NCBI RefSeq assembly: GCF_008039875.1 | Contig: NZ_VRUU01000015.1 | Location: forward strand, 1-64,000 | From: Methylobacterium sp. WL119 | GTDB taxonomy: Bacteria; Pseudomonadota; Alphaproteobacteria; Rhizobiales; Beijerinckiaceae | Direction of reading: 5' to 3' | DNA: 64,000 nt | Shown: positions 50,996-58,674 of the stretch, piece after piece | Position numbering within the stretch: position 1 is the first letter of the stretch | Layout of the letters: each line of letters opens with the position of its first letter | Made by a program: the position numbers and the translations under genes | The notes under the pieces: generated by a model | What the model was told of the DNA's origin: nothing | What the model saw: only the letters and a program-made list of their open reading frames with translations | The model's database searches: none

Positions 50996-51754
50996 TCAGG
51001 CCGAAAACCCCTCGAACACCATCTGGTCGGCATGCATCTCGGCGAGCCGGCGCTGGTCCGGGTTGCGCACCGTCCAGGCCATCACCGGGAGATGGCCGAG
51101 CACGCGGGCGAGATGCGTCGCGGCGCAGGGCAGGTCGTCGACCCGCCAGGACACGAAGCCGGGCCGCGTCTCCGCGATGTGCAGCAGGTCCGAGAGCCGG
51201 CGCCGCGCCGAATCGGTGAGGCCGGCATAAGCCGGGTCGTCCTGGTTCGTCTCGCCGACGATGCCGCGCGGGATCGTCTCGGGTACCAGCCCGCGCAGCG
51301 CCGCGACCACCTGCGGGTCGAAGGATTTCACCGCCACCGGCCCGGCGTATTCGCACAGGATGTCCGCGACCCGGCGGGTCAGGGTGAGGTCGCCGGAATA
51401 GGACGACTTGATCTCGACCACGAGCGGCGTCCGCCCGGCGATCTCCGACAGGAAGGCCGGCAGCGTCGGGATGGTCTCCGCCGTGCCCGCGACCGTCAGG
51501 CGAGCGAGGTCGGCGCCCCGCATCGCGGCGACGGGGTCGGCGACGCCCGTCAGCCGCCCCAGCGCCGCATCGTGGAACACCATCGCCTCGCCGTCGGCGC
51601 TGATCTGCACGTCGCACTCGATGGCGTAGCCGCCGGCGATCGCCGCGCGGGCGGCGGCGACCGTATTCTCGGGGCGGCCCGCCGCGCGGTCGTGCAGGCC
51701 GCGATGGGCGATCGGCCGCGCGACGAGCCAGGAGATCCCGGCGGGCCGGCCCAT
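50996..51754 (-). CDS. Glycerophosphodiester phosphodiesterase (GDPD)
   Basis: 252 residues from ATG at 51754. The TIM-barrel GDPD motif is clear: PIAHRGLHDRAAGRPENTVA (catalytic His and the PEN glutamate), then GYAIECDVQISADGEAMVFH with metal ligands and catalytic His in VFHDAALGRLTGV. Later KSFDPQVVAALRG and MAWTVRNPDQRR fit the barrel C-terminal strands. It splits glycerophosphodiesters to glycerol-3-phosphate and an alcohol. No signal peptide, so cytosolic. Its start overlaps the RidA stop by one base (TGATG), so the pair is an operon. Confidence 0.93.
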   Translation of the reverse strand: MGRPAGISWLVARPIAHRGLHDRAAGRPENTVAAARAAIAGGYAIECDVQISADGEAMVFHDAALGRLTGVADPVAAMRGADLARLTVAGTAETIPTLPAFLSEIAGRTPLVVEIKSSYSGDLTLTRRVADILCEYAGPVAVKSFDPQVVAALRGLVPETIPRGIVGETNQDDPAYAGLTDSARRRLSDLLHIAETRPGFVSWRVDDLPCAATHLARVLGHLPVMAWTVRNPDQRRLAEMHADQMVFEGFSA

Positions 51755-52227
51755 CACCGCACCTCGAACATCGCCTCGACCTCGACGGCGGCGTCCAGCG
51801 GCAGCTCGGCGACGCCGACCGTGGAGCGGGCATGGCGGCCGCGGTCGCCCAGCACCGCGACCATCAGGTCGGAGGCGCCGTTCATGATGCCGGCGAGACC
51901 GGCGAAGCTCGGCACGCAGTTGATGAAGCCCCCGAGGCGGACGCATTGCACCACCCCGCGCTCGAGGTCGCCCACCGCCGCCTCGACCTGAGCCAGCACG
52001 TTGAGCGCGCAGAGCTTGGCCGCGGCGATGCCGTCCTCCGCCGAGACCTCGGCGCCGAGCTTGCCGACATGCGCCGGCCCGAGCTTGCCGTCCGCCCCGA
52101 AGCAGATCTGGCCCGAGATCACCACGAGGTTGCCGGTCCGCACGAACGGCACGTAGTTCGCGACCGGGGCCGCCGCCTTCGGCAGGGCGAGCCCGAGGCT
52201 CTCGAGGCGTTCCTTAACCGTGCTCAT
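51754..52227 (-). CDS. RidA family protein (YjgF/YER057c/UK114)
   Basis: 157 residues from ATG at 52227 (MSTVKERLESLGLALPKAAA). Conserved: VRTGNLVVISGQICFGADGK, then LNVLAQVEAAVGDLERGVVQ and GFINCVPSFAGLAGIMNGAS, and RSTVGVAELPLDAAVEVEAM. This is the longer (about 155-residue) RidA clade; the catalytic arginine of the RidA archetype is in the HARSTVGVAELP strand. RidA hydrolyses reactive enamine/imine intermediates from PLP enzymes; argD, a PLP enzyme, diverges right beside it. Substrate preference of this clade is uncertain. The gap 52228-52529 to argD holds the argD control region. Confidence 0.92.
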   Translation of the reverse strand: MSTVKERLESLGLALPKAAAPVANYVPFVRTGNLVVISGQICFGADGKLGPAHVGKLGAEVSAEDGIAAAKLCALNVLAQVEAAVGDLERGVVQCVRLGGFINCVPSFAGLAGIMNGASDLMVAVLGDRGRHARSTVGVAELPLDAAVEVEAMFEVR

Positions 52228-52381
52228 GGAGCGATTCCTCTGGTTCGTCGTCGGCGATGCGCGGGTTCTGGAGCACGGGCAGCACCTGCCGCGCAAGCGG
52301 CCCGTGCGAGGCATGTCGTAGGCAAGCCGGCAAACGACGCCTGTTTTGCAGGCATGTCCGGCACGAAGGCCGGCCCCATCA

Positions 52382-52409
52382 TTGACAGCGCGGCCTCGTT
52401 TCATAGTAA
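52382..52409 (+). promoter_or_regulatory. Promoter of argD
   Basis: TTGACA (52382-52387), 16 bases, TAGTAA (52404-52409). Transcription would start near 52416, right before a terminator-like hairpin. Confidence 0.65.
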
Positions 52410-52417
52410 TCGCGCGC

Positions 52418-52453
52418 GTGCCGCCCCGGTGACGAGGCGGCACTTTCGTTTTT
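52418..52453 (+). promoter_or_regulatory. Terminator-like hairpin in the argD leader (candidate attenuator)
   Basis: GTGCCGCC (52418-52425) and GGCGGCAC (52436-52443), 8 perfect pairs, loop of 10, followed by TTTCGTTTTT (52444-52453). It lies between the predicted start of transcription and the argD start codon. A second hairpin, GCAGG/CCTGC (52458-52462 with 52471-52475), follows; GGCAC (52462-52466, i.e. within it) could instead pair with GTGCC (52418-52422) and open the terminator. Confidence 0.6.
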
Positions 52454-52533
52454 GCACGCAGGGCACACGTCCTGCACGCAACCTTCAACGCTGGGTCGTC
52501 GCCCGGCACGCCGACACGGAGACGGGATCGTGA
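52429..52533 (+). CDS. Candidate arginine-rich leader ORF of argD
   Basis: 34 codons from GTG 52429, reading [20 protein letters not shown] then [14 protein letters not shown]: seven arginines, two of them adjacent near the start. It begins in the loop of the terminator-like hairpin, so ribosomes translating it would melt the 3' arm. Its TGA (52531-52533) overlaps the argD GTG (GTGA), which would couple translation. No clear ribosome-binding site; the RNA start would be only about 13 bases upstream. Arg codons are common in GC-rich DNA, so this may be chance. Confidence 0.3.
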   Translation: MTRRHFRFCTQGTRPARNLQRWVVARHADTETGS

Positions 52534-53723
52534 CATCCGCCCTTCTGCCGACCTATGCCCGGGCCCCCATCGCCTTCGAGCGTGGCGAGGGCGCATGGCT
52601 GGTGGCGCGCGGGGGCGAGCGATACCTCGATTTCGGCGCCGGCATCGCGGTGAACGCGCTGGGCCACGCCCACCCGCACCTCGTCGAGGCCCTGACCACC
52701 CAGGCGCAGAAGCTCTGGCACACCTCGAACCTGTTCGAGATTCCCGACGGCGAGCGCTTCGGGCAGCGCCTCGTCGACGCGAGCTTCGCCGACGTCGCCT
52801 TCTTCTGCAACTCGGGCGCCGAGGCCAACGAGGCCGCGATCAAGATGGCGCGGAAGTACCATGCCGCGGGCGGCCACCCCGAGCGCTACCGCATCGTCAC
52901 TTTCGAGGGCGCGTTCCACGGGCGCACGCTGGCGACGCTGGCCGCCGGCGGCCAGCAGAAGTACATCGAGGGCTTCGGCCCGAAGGTCGACGGGTTCGAC
53001 CAGGTACCCTTCGGCGACCATGCCGCGCTGCGCGCCGCGATCGGCCCGGAGACGGCGGCCGTGATGATCGAGCCGATCCAGGGGGAGGGCGGCGTCCGGC
53101 CAGTGCCGCCGCAATGCCTGCGGGGCCTGCGCGAGCTCTGCGACAAGCACGGCCTGATGCTGATCATGGACGAGGTCCAGACCGGCGTCGGCCGCACCGG
53201 GCGGCTGTTCGCCCACGAGTGGTCGGGCATCGCCCCGGACATCATGAGCGCGGCCAAGGGCATCGGCGGCGGCTTCCCGATGGGCGTGTGCCTGGCGACG
53301 CACGAGGCCGCCCGCGGCATGGTCACCGGCAGCCACGGCACCACCTTCGGCGGCAACCCGCTCGCGATGGCGGTCGGCAACGCCGTGCTCGACGTGGTGC
53401 TGGCCGACGGTTTCCTCGATCACGTCCGGCAGGTCGCGCGGGTTCTGACGCAGAAGCTCGGGGCCCTTCGCGACCGCTATCCCCACGTCGTCACGGCGAT
53501 CCGCGGCGACGGCCTGATGCTCGGGCTCAAGCTCGGCGTGCCCAACACCGCGTTCGCGGCCGCCGCGCGGGCCGAGCACCTGCTGGTGATCCCGGCGGGC
53601 GACAACGTGGTGCGCCTGCTGCCGCCGCTGATCGTCACCGAGGCCGACGTGACCGAGGCCGTCGCGCGCCTCGAAGCCACCGCCGCCGCGTTCGACGGCG
53701 CGATGCGCGGCGCCGCCGAGTGA
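52530..53723 (+). CDS. argD: Acetylornithine aminotransferase
   Basis: 397 residues from GTG 52530, giving [23 protein letters not shown] starts further in would delete the conserved N-terminus. Class III PLP aminotransferase: [60 protein letters not shown], the [11 protein letters not shown] motif and the PLP lysine in [20 protein letters not shown]. It makes N-acetylornithine from N-acetylglutamate semialdehyde and may also serve succinyl-diaminopimelate in lysine synthesis. argF follows 58 bases downstream. The unusual leader with a hairpin and Arg-rich ORF suggests attenuation. Confidence 0.93.
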   Translation: MTSALLPTYARAPIAFERGEGAWLVARGGERYLDFGAGIAVNALGHAHPHLVEALTTQAQKLWHTSNLFEIPDGERFGQRLVDASFADVAFFCNSGAEANEAAIKMARKYHAAGGHPERYRIVTFEGAFHGRTLATLAAGGQQKYIEGFGPKVDGFDQVPFGDHAALRAAIGPETAAVMIEPIQGEGGVRPVPPQCLRGLRELCDKHGLMLIMDEVQTGVGRTGRLFAHEWSGIAPDIMSAAKGIGGGFPMGVCLATHEAARGMVTGSHGTTFGGNPLAMAVGNAVLDVVLADGFLDHVRQVARVLTQKLGALRDRYPHVVTAIRGDGLMLGLKLGVPNTAFAAAARAEHLLVIPAGDNVVRLLPPLIVTEADVTEAVARLEATAAAFDGAMRGAAE

Positions 53724-53781
53724 TCCTTCCTCGGCTCCCGAAGGCGGAGCCGCCGACCGAACCCGGACATGATGTGTTGAG

Positions 53782-54756
53782 ATGACTGCCCCAGCGAACG
53801 GCCAGAGCAGCGGCCAGACGGCCGGCGCGAGCGCGCCCCGCCACTTCCTCGACCTGTCGGACTTCTCCGGCGCCGACCTGCGCCGGGTGCTCGACGCGGC
53901 GGCCGCGATCAAGGCGCGCCGCCGCAAGGGCGAGGTCGCCGTGGAGCGCCCGCTCGCCGGCAAGAACCTCGCGATGGTGTTCGACCGGCCCTCGACCCGC
54001 ACCCGCGTCTCGTTCGACGTGGCGATGCGCGAGCTCGGCGGCGAGACGCTGATGCTGACCGGCTCCGAGATGCAGCTCGGCCGCGGCGAGACCATCGGCG
54101 ACACCGCGCAGGTGCTCTCCCGCTTCGTCGACGCGATCATGATCCGCATCCTCGATCACGCGCTGATGCTCGAGCTGGCCGAGAACGCCACGGTGCCGGT
54201 GATCAACGCGCTGACCAAGCTGTCGCATCCGTGCCAGATCATGGCCGACGTGCTGACCTTCGAGGAGCATCGCGGGCCGATCAAGGGCCGCACAGTGGCG
54301 TGGTCGGGCGACGCCAACAACGTGCTGACGAGCTGGGCGCACGCGGCCGCACGCTTCGACTTCACCCTCAACGTCGCCTGCCCGCCCGAGCTGGCGCCCC
54401 CGCCCGCGCTGATGGCCTGGGCGCGCGCCGAGGGCGCCCGCGTCAACGTCACCACCGACGCGTTCGCCGCCGTCGAGGGGGCCGACGCGGTCGTGACCGA
54501 TTGCTGGGTCTCGATGGGCGACGAGGACGAGAGCCACCGCCACAACCTGCTCAACCCCTACCAGGTGAACGCCGAGCTGATGCGCGCCGCCGCCAAGGAC
54601 GCGGTGTTCATGCACTGCCTGCCGGCCCATCGCGGCGAGGAGGTCACCGCCGAGGTGATGGACGGCCCGCAATCGGTGGTGTTCGACGAGGCGGAGAACC
54701 GCCTCCACGCCCAGAAGGGCATTTTGGCGTGGTGCCTGCGGGCGAACGGGCTCTGA
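53782..54756 (+). CDS. argF: Ornithine carbamoyltransferase
   Basis: 324 residues. Carbamoyl-phosphate site [18 protein letters not shown] (S-T-R-T-R), [20 protein letters not shown], ornithine-binding [13 protein letters not shown] region and [20 protein letters not shown] with the catalytic cysteine. It makes citrulline from ornithine and carbamoyl phosphate in arginine synthesis. Follows argD in an argDF operon, an arrangement frequent in alphaproteobacteria. Length and motifs are normal; the N-terminal 15 residues are a Gln/Ser/Ala-rich extension of uncertain need. Confidence 0.95.
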   Translation: MTAPANGQSSGQTAGASAPRHFLDLSDFSGADLRRVLDAAAAIKARRRKGEVAVERPLAGKNLAMVFDRPSTRTRVSFDVAMRELGGETLMLTGSEMQLGRGETIGDTAQVLSRFVDAIMIRILDHALMLELAENATVPVINALTKLSHPCQIMADVLTFEEHRGPIKGRTVAWSGDANNVLTSWAHAAARFDFTLNVACPPELAPPPALMAWARAEGARVNVTTDAFAAVEGADAVVTDCWVSMGDEDESHRHNLLNPYQVNAELMRAAAKDAVFMHCLPAHRGEEVTAEVMDGPQSVVFDEAENRLHAQKGILAWCLRANGL

Positions 54757-54808
54757 GCGGACGGATCGCCGAGGCCGTTCGGACGCAGGACCCGTGAGGT
54801 CCGCGGGC

Positions 54809-54848
54809 CTTGACCGTATGAACATCGTGTATACGTTCACGGCGTGAG
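54809..54848 (+). promoter_or_regulatory. Promoter/operator of the TacAT-type module
   Basis: A CTTGAC box (54809-54814) is followed by an imperfect inverted repeat, CCGTATGAAC ... GTTCACGG (54814-54823 with 54835-54842), enclosing GTATAC. Its location 40 bases before the antitoxin start fits autoregulation by the antitoxin-toxin complex. Confidence 0.45.
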
Positions 54849-54884
54849 ATACCGATCCCGACCCGGTTGTGAGAGGCTGTCGCC

Positions 54885-55181
54885 GTGAGCATCGATGGGC
54901 TGAGCAACGTCCCGGTGCGGCGCGGGACGACGATCAACCTACGCGTCGAGGCCGAGACGCGGGACCTGATCGATGACGCCGCATCGGTGCTCGGCAAGAC
55001 GCGGACCGAGTTCATGATCGACACCGCGCGTCATCACGCCATCGACGTGCTGCTCGATCAGCGCCTGTTCGTCCTGGACGACGCGCGGCATGCCGCGTTC
55101 GTCGCGGCCCTCGACGCGCCGCCGGTTGCGAGACCGAGGCTGAGCGCGCTCATGGAGAGGAAGCCGGCCTGGGAGCGATGA
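54885..55181 (+). CDS. DUF1778 antitoxin (TacA type)
   Basis: 98 residues from GTG 54885, with GAGAGG upstream. N-terminal ribbon-helix-helix: RRGTTINLRVEAETRDLIDD then AASVLGKTRTEFMIDTARHH (about 13-52). The C-terminal toxin-wrapping tail, QRLFVLDDARHAAFVAALDA with a PPVARPRL segment, is typical of DUF1778 antitoxins paired with GNAT toxins (TacA, AtaR). It neutralises the toxin and represses the operon. Its stop overlaps the toxin start (ATGA), the classic layout. Confidence 0.92.
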   Translation: MSIDGLSNVPVRRGTTINLRVEAETRDLIDDAASVLGKTRTEFMIDTARHHAIDVLLDQRLFVLDDARHAAFVAALDAPPVARPRLSALMERKPAWER

Positions 55182-55666
55182 TCGGCCCGCCGGTTCCGCT
55201 GGGTCCGGAGCACGGCCTCGATGGGTTCTCGTGCGGCAAGCCGGTGCTCGACGATTGGCTGAAGCGGCAAGCACGCCGCAGCGAGGGCCGGTTCGCCCGG
55301 ACCTATGTGATCTGTGCGGACGGCACGGTGGTGGGTTATTACTGCATCTCCGCGGGAACGGTCGCCCGGGCGGATGCTCCGGGACGGATTCGACGCAACG
55401 CGCCGGAGCCGATCCCGGTCTCGATTCTGGGTCGGCTGGCCGTGGATCGGCGTTGGGCCGGGCGTGGGCTCGGTGCCGACCTCCTGGCCGATGCACTGCG
55501 CCGGATCGCCAATGCCGCCGAGGTGATCGGCATCGGCGCCGTCCTGATCCACGCGCTCGACGACCAGGCGCTGACATTCTACCGCAGCCGGGCGGAATTC
55601 CTCGCGTTCCCGGACAACTCGCGCACCCTGTTCCTGCCGATCGGCGCGCTGACAGACAGACGATGA
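55178..55666 (+). CDS. GNAT toxin (TacT/AtaT-type tRNA acetyltransferase)
   Basis: 162 residues. GNAT fold: LDGFSCGKPVLDDWLKRQAR at the N-terminus, GTVVGYYCISAGTVAR, acetyl-CoA loop in LGRLAVDRRWAGRGLGADLL and the C-terminal TFYRSRAEFLAFPDNSRTLF with the catalytic-type tyrosine. The protein matches the TacT/AtaT family, which acetylates aminoacyl-tRNA and blocks translation. It overlaps the DUF1778 antitoxin by 4 bases. Whether it targets all tRNAs or specific ones (Gly, Met) cannot be judged. Chromosomal, single copy in this window. Confidence 0.9.
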   Translation: MIGPPVPLGPEHGLDGFSCGKPVLDDWLKRQARRSEGRFARTYVICADGTVVGYYCISAGTVARADAPGRIRRNAPEPIPVSILGRLAVDRRWAGRGLGADLLADALRRIANAAEVIGIGAVLIHALDDQALTFYRSRAEFLAFPDNSRTLFLPIGALTDRR

Positions 55667-55670
55667 CGAC

Positions 55671-55715
55671 CCGAACGCTTCCAAGCCGAACGTTTCCAGG
55701 CCAATTGCTTCCAGG
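55671..55715 (+). repeat. Three imperfect 15-bp tandem repeats before hsp33
   Basis: GAACGCTTCCAAGCC, GAACGTTTCCAGGCC and AATTGCTTCCAGGAT follow one another in the gap between the toxin stop and the hsp33 start. The core is CTTCCAGGCC. Role unknown; may fold or be remnant expansion. Confidence 0.55.
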
Positions 55716-55730
55716 ATCGAATTGAGCACC

Positions 55731-56753
55731 ATGACCACCGGACACGACACCACCCCGATCAACGAAGGCAACGGTCACGACGGCGCCGACGACTGCGTGC
55801 TGCCGTTCTCCGTCGAGGCGCTCGACGTGCGCGGGCGCGTCGTCCGGCTCGGGCCGTCCGTCGACACGATCCTGCGGCGGCACGGCTACCCGGATGCGGT
55901 GGCGCGCCTGCTCGGCGAGGCGGCGGCGCTCACCGTGCTCCTCGGCTCGTCCCTGAAGTTCGAGGGCCGGTTCCAGCTCCAAACCAAGACCGACGGCCCG
56001 GTCGGGATGATCGTTGTCGACTTCGAGGCGCCCGACCGCCTGCGCGCCACCGCCCGCTTCGAGGCGGAGGCGATCGCGGCTCTGGGCACCGGTCCGCACA
56101 AGGCCGCCGAGTTGATCGGGCAGGGGCACCTGGCCATGACCATCGACCAGGGCTCGGCCGCGAGCCGCTACCAGGGCGTCGTCGCGCTGGAGGGACAGAG
56201 CCTGGAGGAGGCGGCGCACCAGTATTTCCGCCAGTCCGAGCAGATCCCGACGCAGGTGCGCCTCGCCGTGGCCGAAGCCTTCGAGGACGGGCAGAGCCGC
56301 TGGCGCGCCGGCGGGCTGCTGGTCCAGTTCCTGCCGCAGTCGATCGACCGGGCCCGCCTGGCCGACCTGCCGCCGGGCGACATCCCGGAGGGCCGCGTCC
56401 ACCTCGACGAGAACGGCACCCAAGAGGACGACGCCTGGGTCGAGGCGCGCGCCCTGGTCGGCACGGTCGAGGACCACGAGCTCGTCGACCCGGCGGTCTC
56501 GAGCGAGCGGCTGCTCTACCGGCTGTTCCACGAGCGCGGCGTGCGGGTGTTCGAGGCGCAAGCGGTGCACGAGCAGTGCCGCTGCTCTCGCGAGCGGGTG
56601 ATGGGCATGATCCGCTCGTTCTCGCCCGAGGAGCGCCGCGAGATGGTGGCCGACGACGGCCGCGTCGTCATCACCTGCGAGTTCTGCTCGCGCCGCTACG
56701 ACCTCGACCCGGCGGAGGTCGAGGCGGAAGTGGGCGGCACGCCGAAGCAATAG
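55731..56753 (+). CDS. hslO: 33-kDa redox-regulated chaperone Hsp33
   Basis: 340 residues from ATG 55731 (MTTGHDTTPINEGNGHDGAD); a TTG nine bases upstream is an alternative. The N-terminal substrate-binding domain has LPFSVEALDVRGRVVRLGPS and LKFEGRFQLQTKTDGPVGMI; the C-terminal redox switch has CRCSRERV and ITCEFCSRRY, the C-x-C and C-x-x-C zinc cysteines. On oxidative unfolding the cysteines form disulfides and release zinc, activating the holdase. The gene follows the toxin with only the tandem repeats between, but there is no evidence they are co-regulated. Confidence 0.94.
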   Translation: MTTGHDTTPINEGNGHDGADDCVLPFSVEALDVRGRVVRLGPSVDTILRRHGYPDAVARLLGEAAALTVLLGSSLKFEGRFQLQTKTDGPVGMIVVDFEAPDRLRATARFEAEAIAALGTGPHKAAELIGQGHLAMTIDQGSAASRYQGVVALEGQSLEEAAHQYFRQSEQIPTQVRLAVAEAFEDGQSRWRAGGLLVQFLPQSIDRARLADLPPGDIPEGRVHLDENGTQEDDAWVEARALVGTVEDHELVDPAVSSERLLYRLFHERGVRVFEAQAVHEQCRCSRERVMGMIRSFSPEERREMVADDGRVVITCEFCSRRYDLDPAEVEAEVGGTPKQ

Positions 56754-56833
56754 AACGCCGCGCCGACGCGACGACGGCCAAGCTTGATCGAGCGATAGAC
56801 TGAACTTCAGTTCATAAAAATCAGTTTCGAGGC

Positions 56834-58045
56834 GTGAAACGGTTTTCGAACCTTCGGCGTTTCGATGCTTCCAAGAACGTCGGAGGAAGCATCCTGAAAA
56901 GGATCGCCATCGGGCTCGCAGCCCTGCTGCTCAGCACGTCGGTCTACGCCCAAGGCGCGGCCGGAAACGCGGCCGGCGCCGGGCCGGGCCGCGCGAATAC
57001 AGGTTCGACGGACGCGACCGGCGGACGGCCGGGCAGCGACCGCGCATCGGGCGCGTCGTCCGGCGGCCGGATGTCGGACACGCGGGGCGAGGCCCGGAAC
57101 ACGACCGCGGGGAACGGAACCGGCGGCCGCGAGAGCGGCCTGCAGGCCGGGCGGTCCGATCGCCAGGGCGCCGATCGTGCAGGAGCCGATCGTGGAGGAG
57201 CCGATCGTCAGGCCGCCGGCCGCGACGACCGGCGCGGCGCGGATCGGGCCGAGGGCCGCGGCGGCAATCGTGACGGGATGCACGAGAGCCGCGACCGGGC
57301 GGAGCGGAGCGGGCGCGAGGCGCGCAGCGAGCGGCGCGAGCCCCGCACCGACTTCCGGTCCGAGCGGGTCAGCGGCGGCTTCCGGCGCGAGGGCCGGTTC
57401 GTGGTCGTCGGCGGCCAGCGCGTGGTGTACGGCTCGCCGGAGTATCGCCGCCTCGTCACGGTCGAGCGCCGGGGCGGCCCGCGGGTCCGCTACGTCACCA
57501 TCCGCGGCCACCGCGTGCTGTACGGATCGCCGGAATACCGTCGCCTCGTCACGGTCCGCGAGACCGGTCCGCGCGAGCGCTACGTCACCATCCGCGGGCA
57601 GCGGGTGCTGTACGGATCGCCCGAGTACCGTCGCCTCAGCGTGACCACGACCGAGCGTCGCGGCAGCAGCGTCGACGTCGGCTTCCGCGGGCAGGATCGC
57701 ACGGACGTGCGGACCCGCTCCACCCGGACCGAGACCCGCGACGATCGCAGCTTCCGCAATGCCGACCGGCGCAACGCCGGCGAGCGCGACACGGGCGCCG
57801 ACCGGGGATCCGAGCGCAACGCCGACCTGCGTCGGGGCCAGGATGCGCGCGGCGGCCAGGGCAGGGGCGGCATCCGCAACGCTTCGGAGACGATGGGCGG
57901 CGGCAAGAGCGAGGACAGGGGTGGCGCCAACGGTGGCGTCAGGAGCGGGCGCGATGCCGGCATGACCGGCGGCTCGCCCGAGCGCGGCGGCGCGGGTGCC
58001 GCCACCCGCAACGGCCGCGACGGGGGCGGCGCCGGTCGCAATTGA
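56834..58045 (+). CDS. Secreted Arg/Gly-rich protein with three internal YGSPEYRRL repeats
   Basis: 403 residues from GTG 56834. A hydrophobic signal LKRIAIGLAALLLSTSVYAQ (21-40) is followed by Gly/Ser/Arg low-complexity sequence with GADR-like repeats (about 112-138). Three roughly 30-residue repeats follow (about 188-218, 219-248, 249-277), each with R-V-x-Y-G-S-P-E-Y-R-R-L. The rest is Arg/Asp/Gly-rich and probably disordered. A CTG after GGAGG at 56881-56885 would start right at the signal peptide; I keep GTG. No family recognised. Highly basic; it could bind nucleic acid, phosphate or polysaccharide in the envelope. Confidence 0.65.
   Translation: MKRFSNLRRFDASKNVGGSILKRIAIGLAALLLSTSVYAQGAAGNAAGAGPGRANTGSTDATGGRPGSDRASGASSGGRMSDTRGEARNTTAGNGTGGRESGLQAGRSDRQGADRAGADRGGADRQAAGRDDRRGADRAEGRGGNRDGMHESRDRAERSGREARSERREPRTDFRSERVSGGFRREGRFVVVGGQRVVYGSPEYRRLVTVERRGGPRVRYVTIRGHRVLYGSPEYRRLVTVRETGPRERYVTIRGQRVLYGSPEYRRLSVTTTERRGSSVDVGFRGQDRTDVRTRSTRTETRDDRSFRNADRRNAGERDTGADRGSERNADLRRGQDARGGQGRGGIRNASETMGGGKSEDRGGANGGVRSGRDAGMTGGSPERGGAGAATRNGRDGGGAGRN
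57400..57664 (+). repeat. Internal triplicated segment of the secreted protein
   Basis: Three copies of a roughly 90-base unit encode GQRVVYGSPEYRRLVTV, GHRVLYGSPEYRRLVTV and GQRVLYGSPEYRRLSVT, with 80-90% identical DNA between copies two and three. Repeat number could vary between strains. Confidence 0.85.
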
Positions 58046-58063
58046 TCGGTCCAGTCGTGCGAA

Positions 58064-58093
58064 CGGGGAGGGGCCGGCGACGGCGCCTCCCCG
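58064..58093. terminator. Convergent hairpin between repeat-protein and speG genes
   Basis: CGGGGAGG (58064-58071) and CCTCCCCG (58086-58093) with a GC-rich loop that can pair further. No T-run. Lies between two gene ends. Confidence 0.45.
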
Positions 58094-58107
58094 ACCCGCC
58101 GCGCCGG

Positions 58108-58674
58108 TCAGCTCTTGAGCACCGGCTCGGCGATGTCGACGGCATGGCGGCCGGCGAGATATTCCGGCTGGAACAGGCACATCCGTACGGCATCGCGGTA
58201 GCGTCCGTTCATGAAGAACTCGTCCCGCAGGATGCCCTCGGGGCGGAAGCCGCAGCTCTCGTAGATCCGCACGGCGCGGGCATTGTCCTTGTCCACGTGC
58301 AGGTAGAGCTTGTGGATGTTGAGCACGCTGAAGGCGTAGTCCATCGCGATCCGCGTCGCCTGGCGGGCGAAGCCCCGGCCCTGAAAGCCCGGATGGATCG
58401 CGATCTGGAACTCGCAGCGCCGGTGCAGGTGGTTGATCTCGACGAGCTCGACGAGGCCGGCCGGATGCCCGTTCAGCGTCGCGATGATGAAGCGCCGCTC
58501 GGTCTGGTTGTGGATGTTGCGCTCGTAGAGCTGCGCCAGCTCGGCGAAGGACTCGTAGGCCTCCTCGAACCAGTAGCGCATGATGCTGTCGTTGTTGTTG
58601 AGCTGATGCACGAACATCAGGTCCTCGCGCTCCAGCGGGCGGAGCTTGACCCTGTCGGGGACGGTCTCGTTCAT
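58108..58674 (-). CDS. speG: Spermidine N1-acetyltransferase
   Basis: 188 residues. Close match to SpeG along its length: VKLRPLEREDLMFVHQLNNN, SIMRYWFEEAYESFAELAQL, NGHPAGLVELVEINHLHRRC, the acetyl-CoA loop HPGFQGRGFARQATRIAMDY, then LYLHVDKDNARAVRIYESCG and EFFMNGRYRDAVRMCLFQPE. It acetylates spermidine and spermine to limit polyamine toxicity. SpeG is dodecameric in E. coli and Vibrio, with an allosteric polyamine site. The gene overlaps the stop of argE (ATGA), so arginine-derived polyamine synthesis and acetylation are translationally coupled here. Confidence 0.93.
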   Translation of the reverse strand: MNETVPDRVKLRPLEREDLMFVHQLNNNDSIMRYWFEEAYESFAELAQLYERNIHNQTERRFIIATLNGHPAGLVELVEINHLHRRCEFQIAIHPGFQGRGFARQATRIAMDYAFSVLNIHKLYLHVDKDNARAVRIYESCGFRPEGILRDEFFMNGRYRDAVRMCLFQPEYLAGRHAVDIAEPVLKS

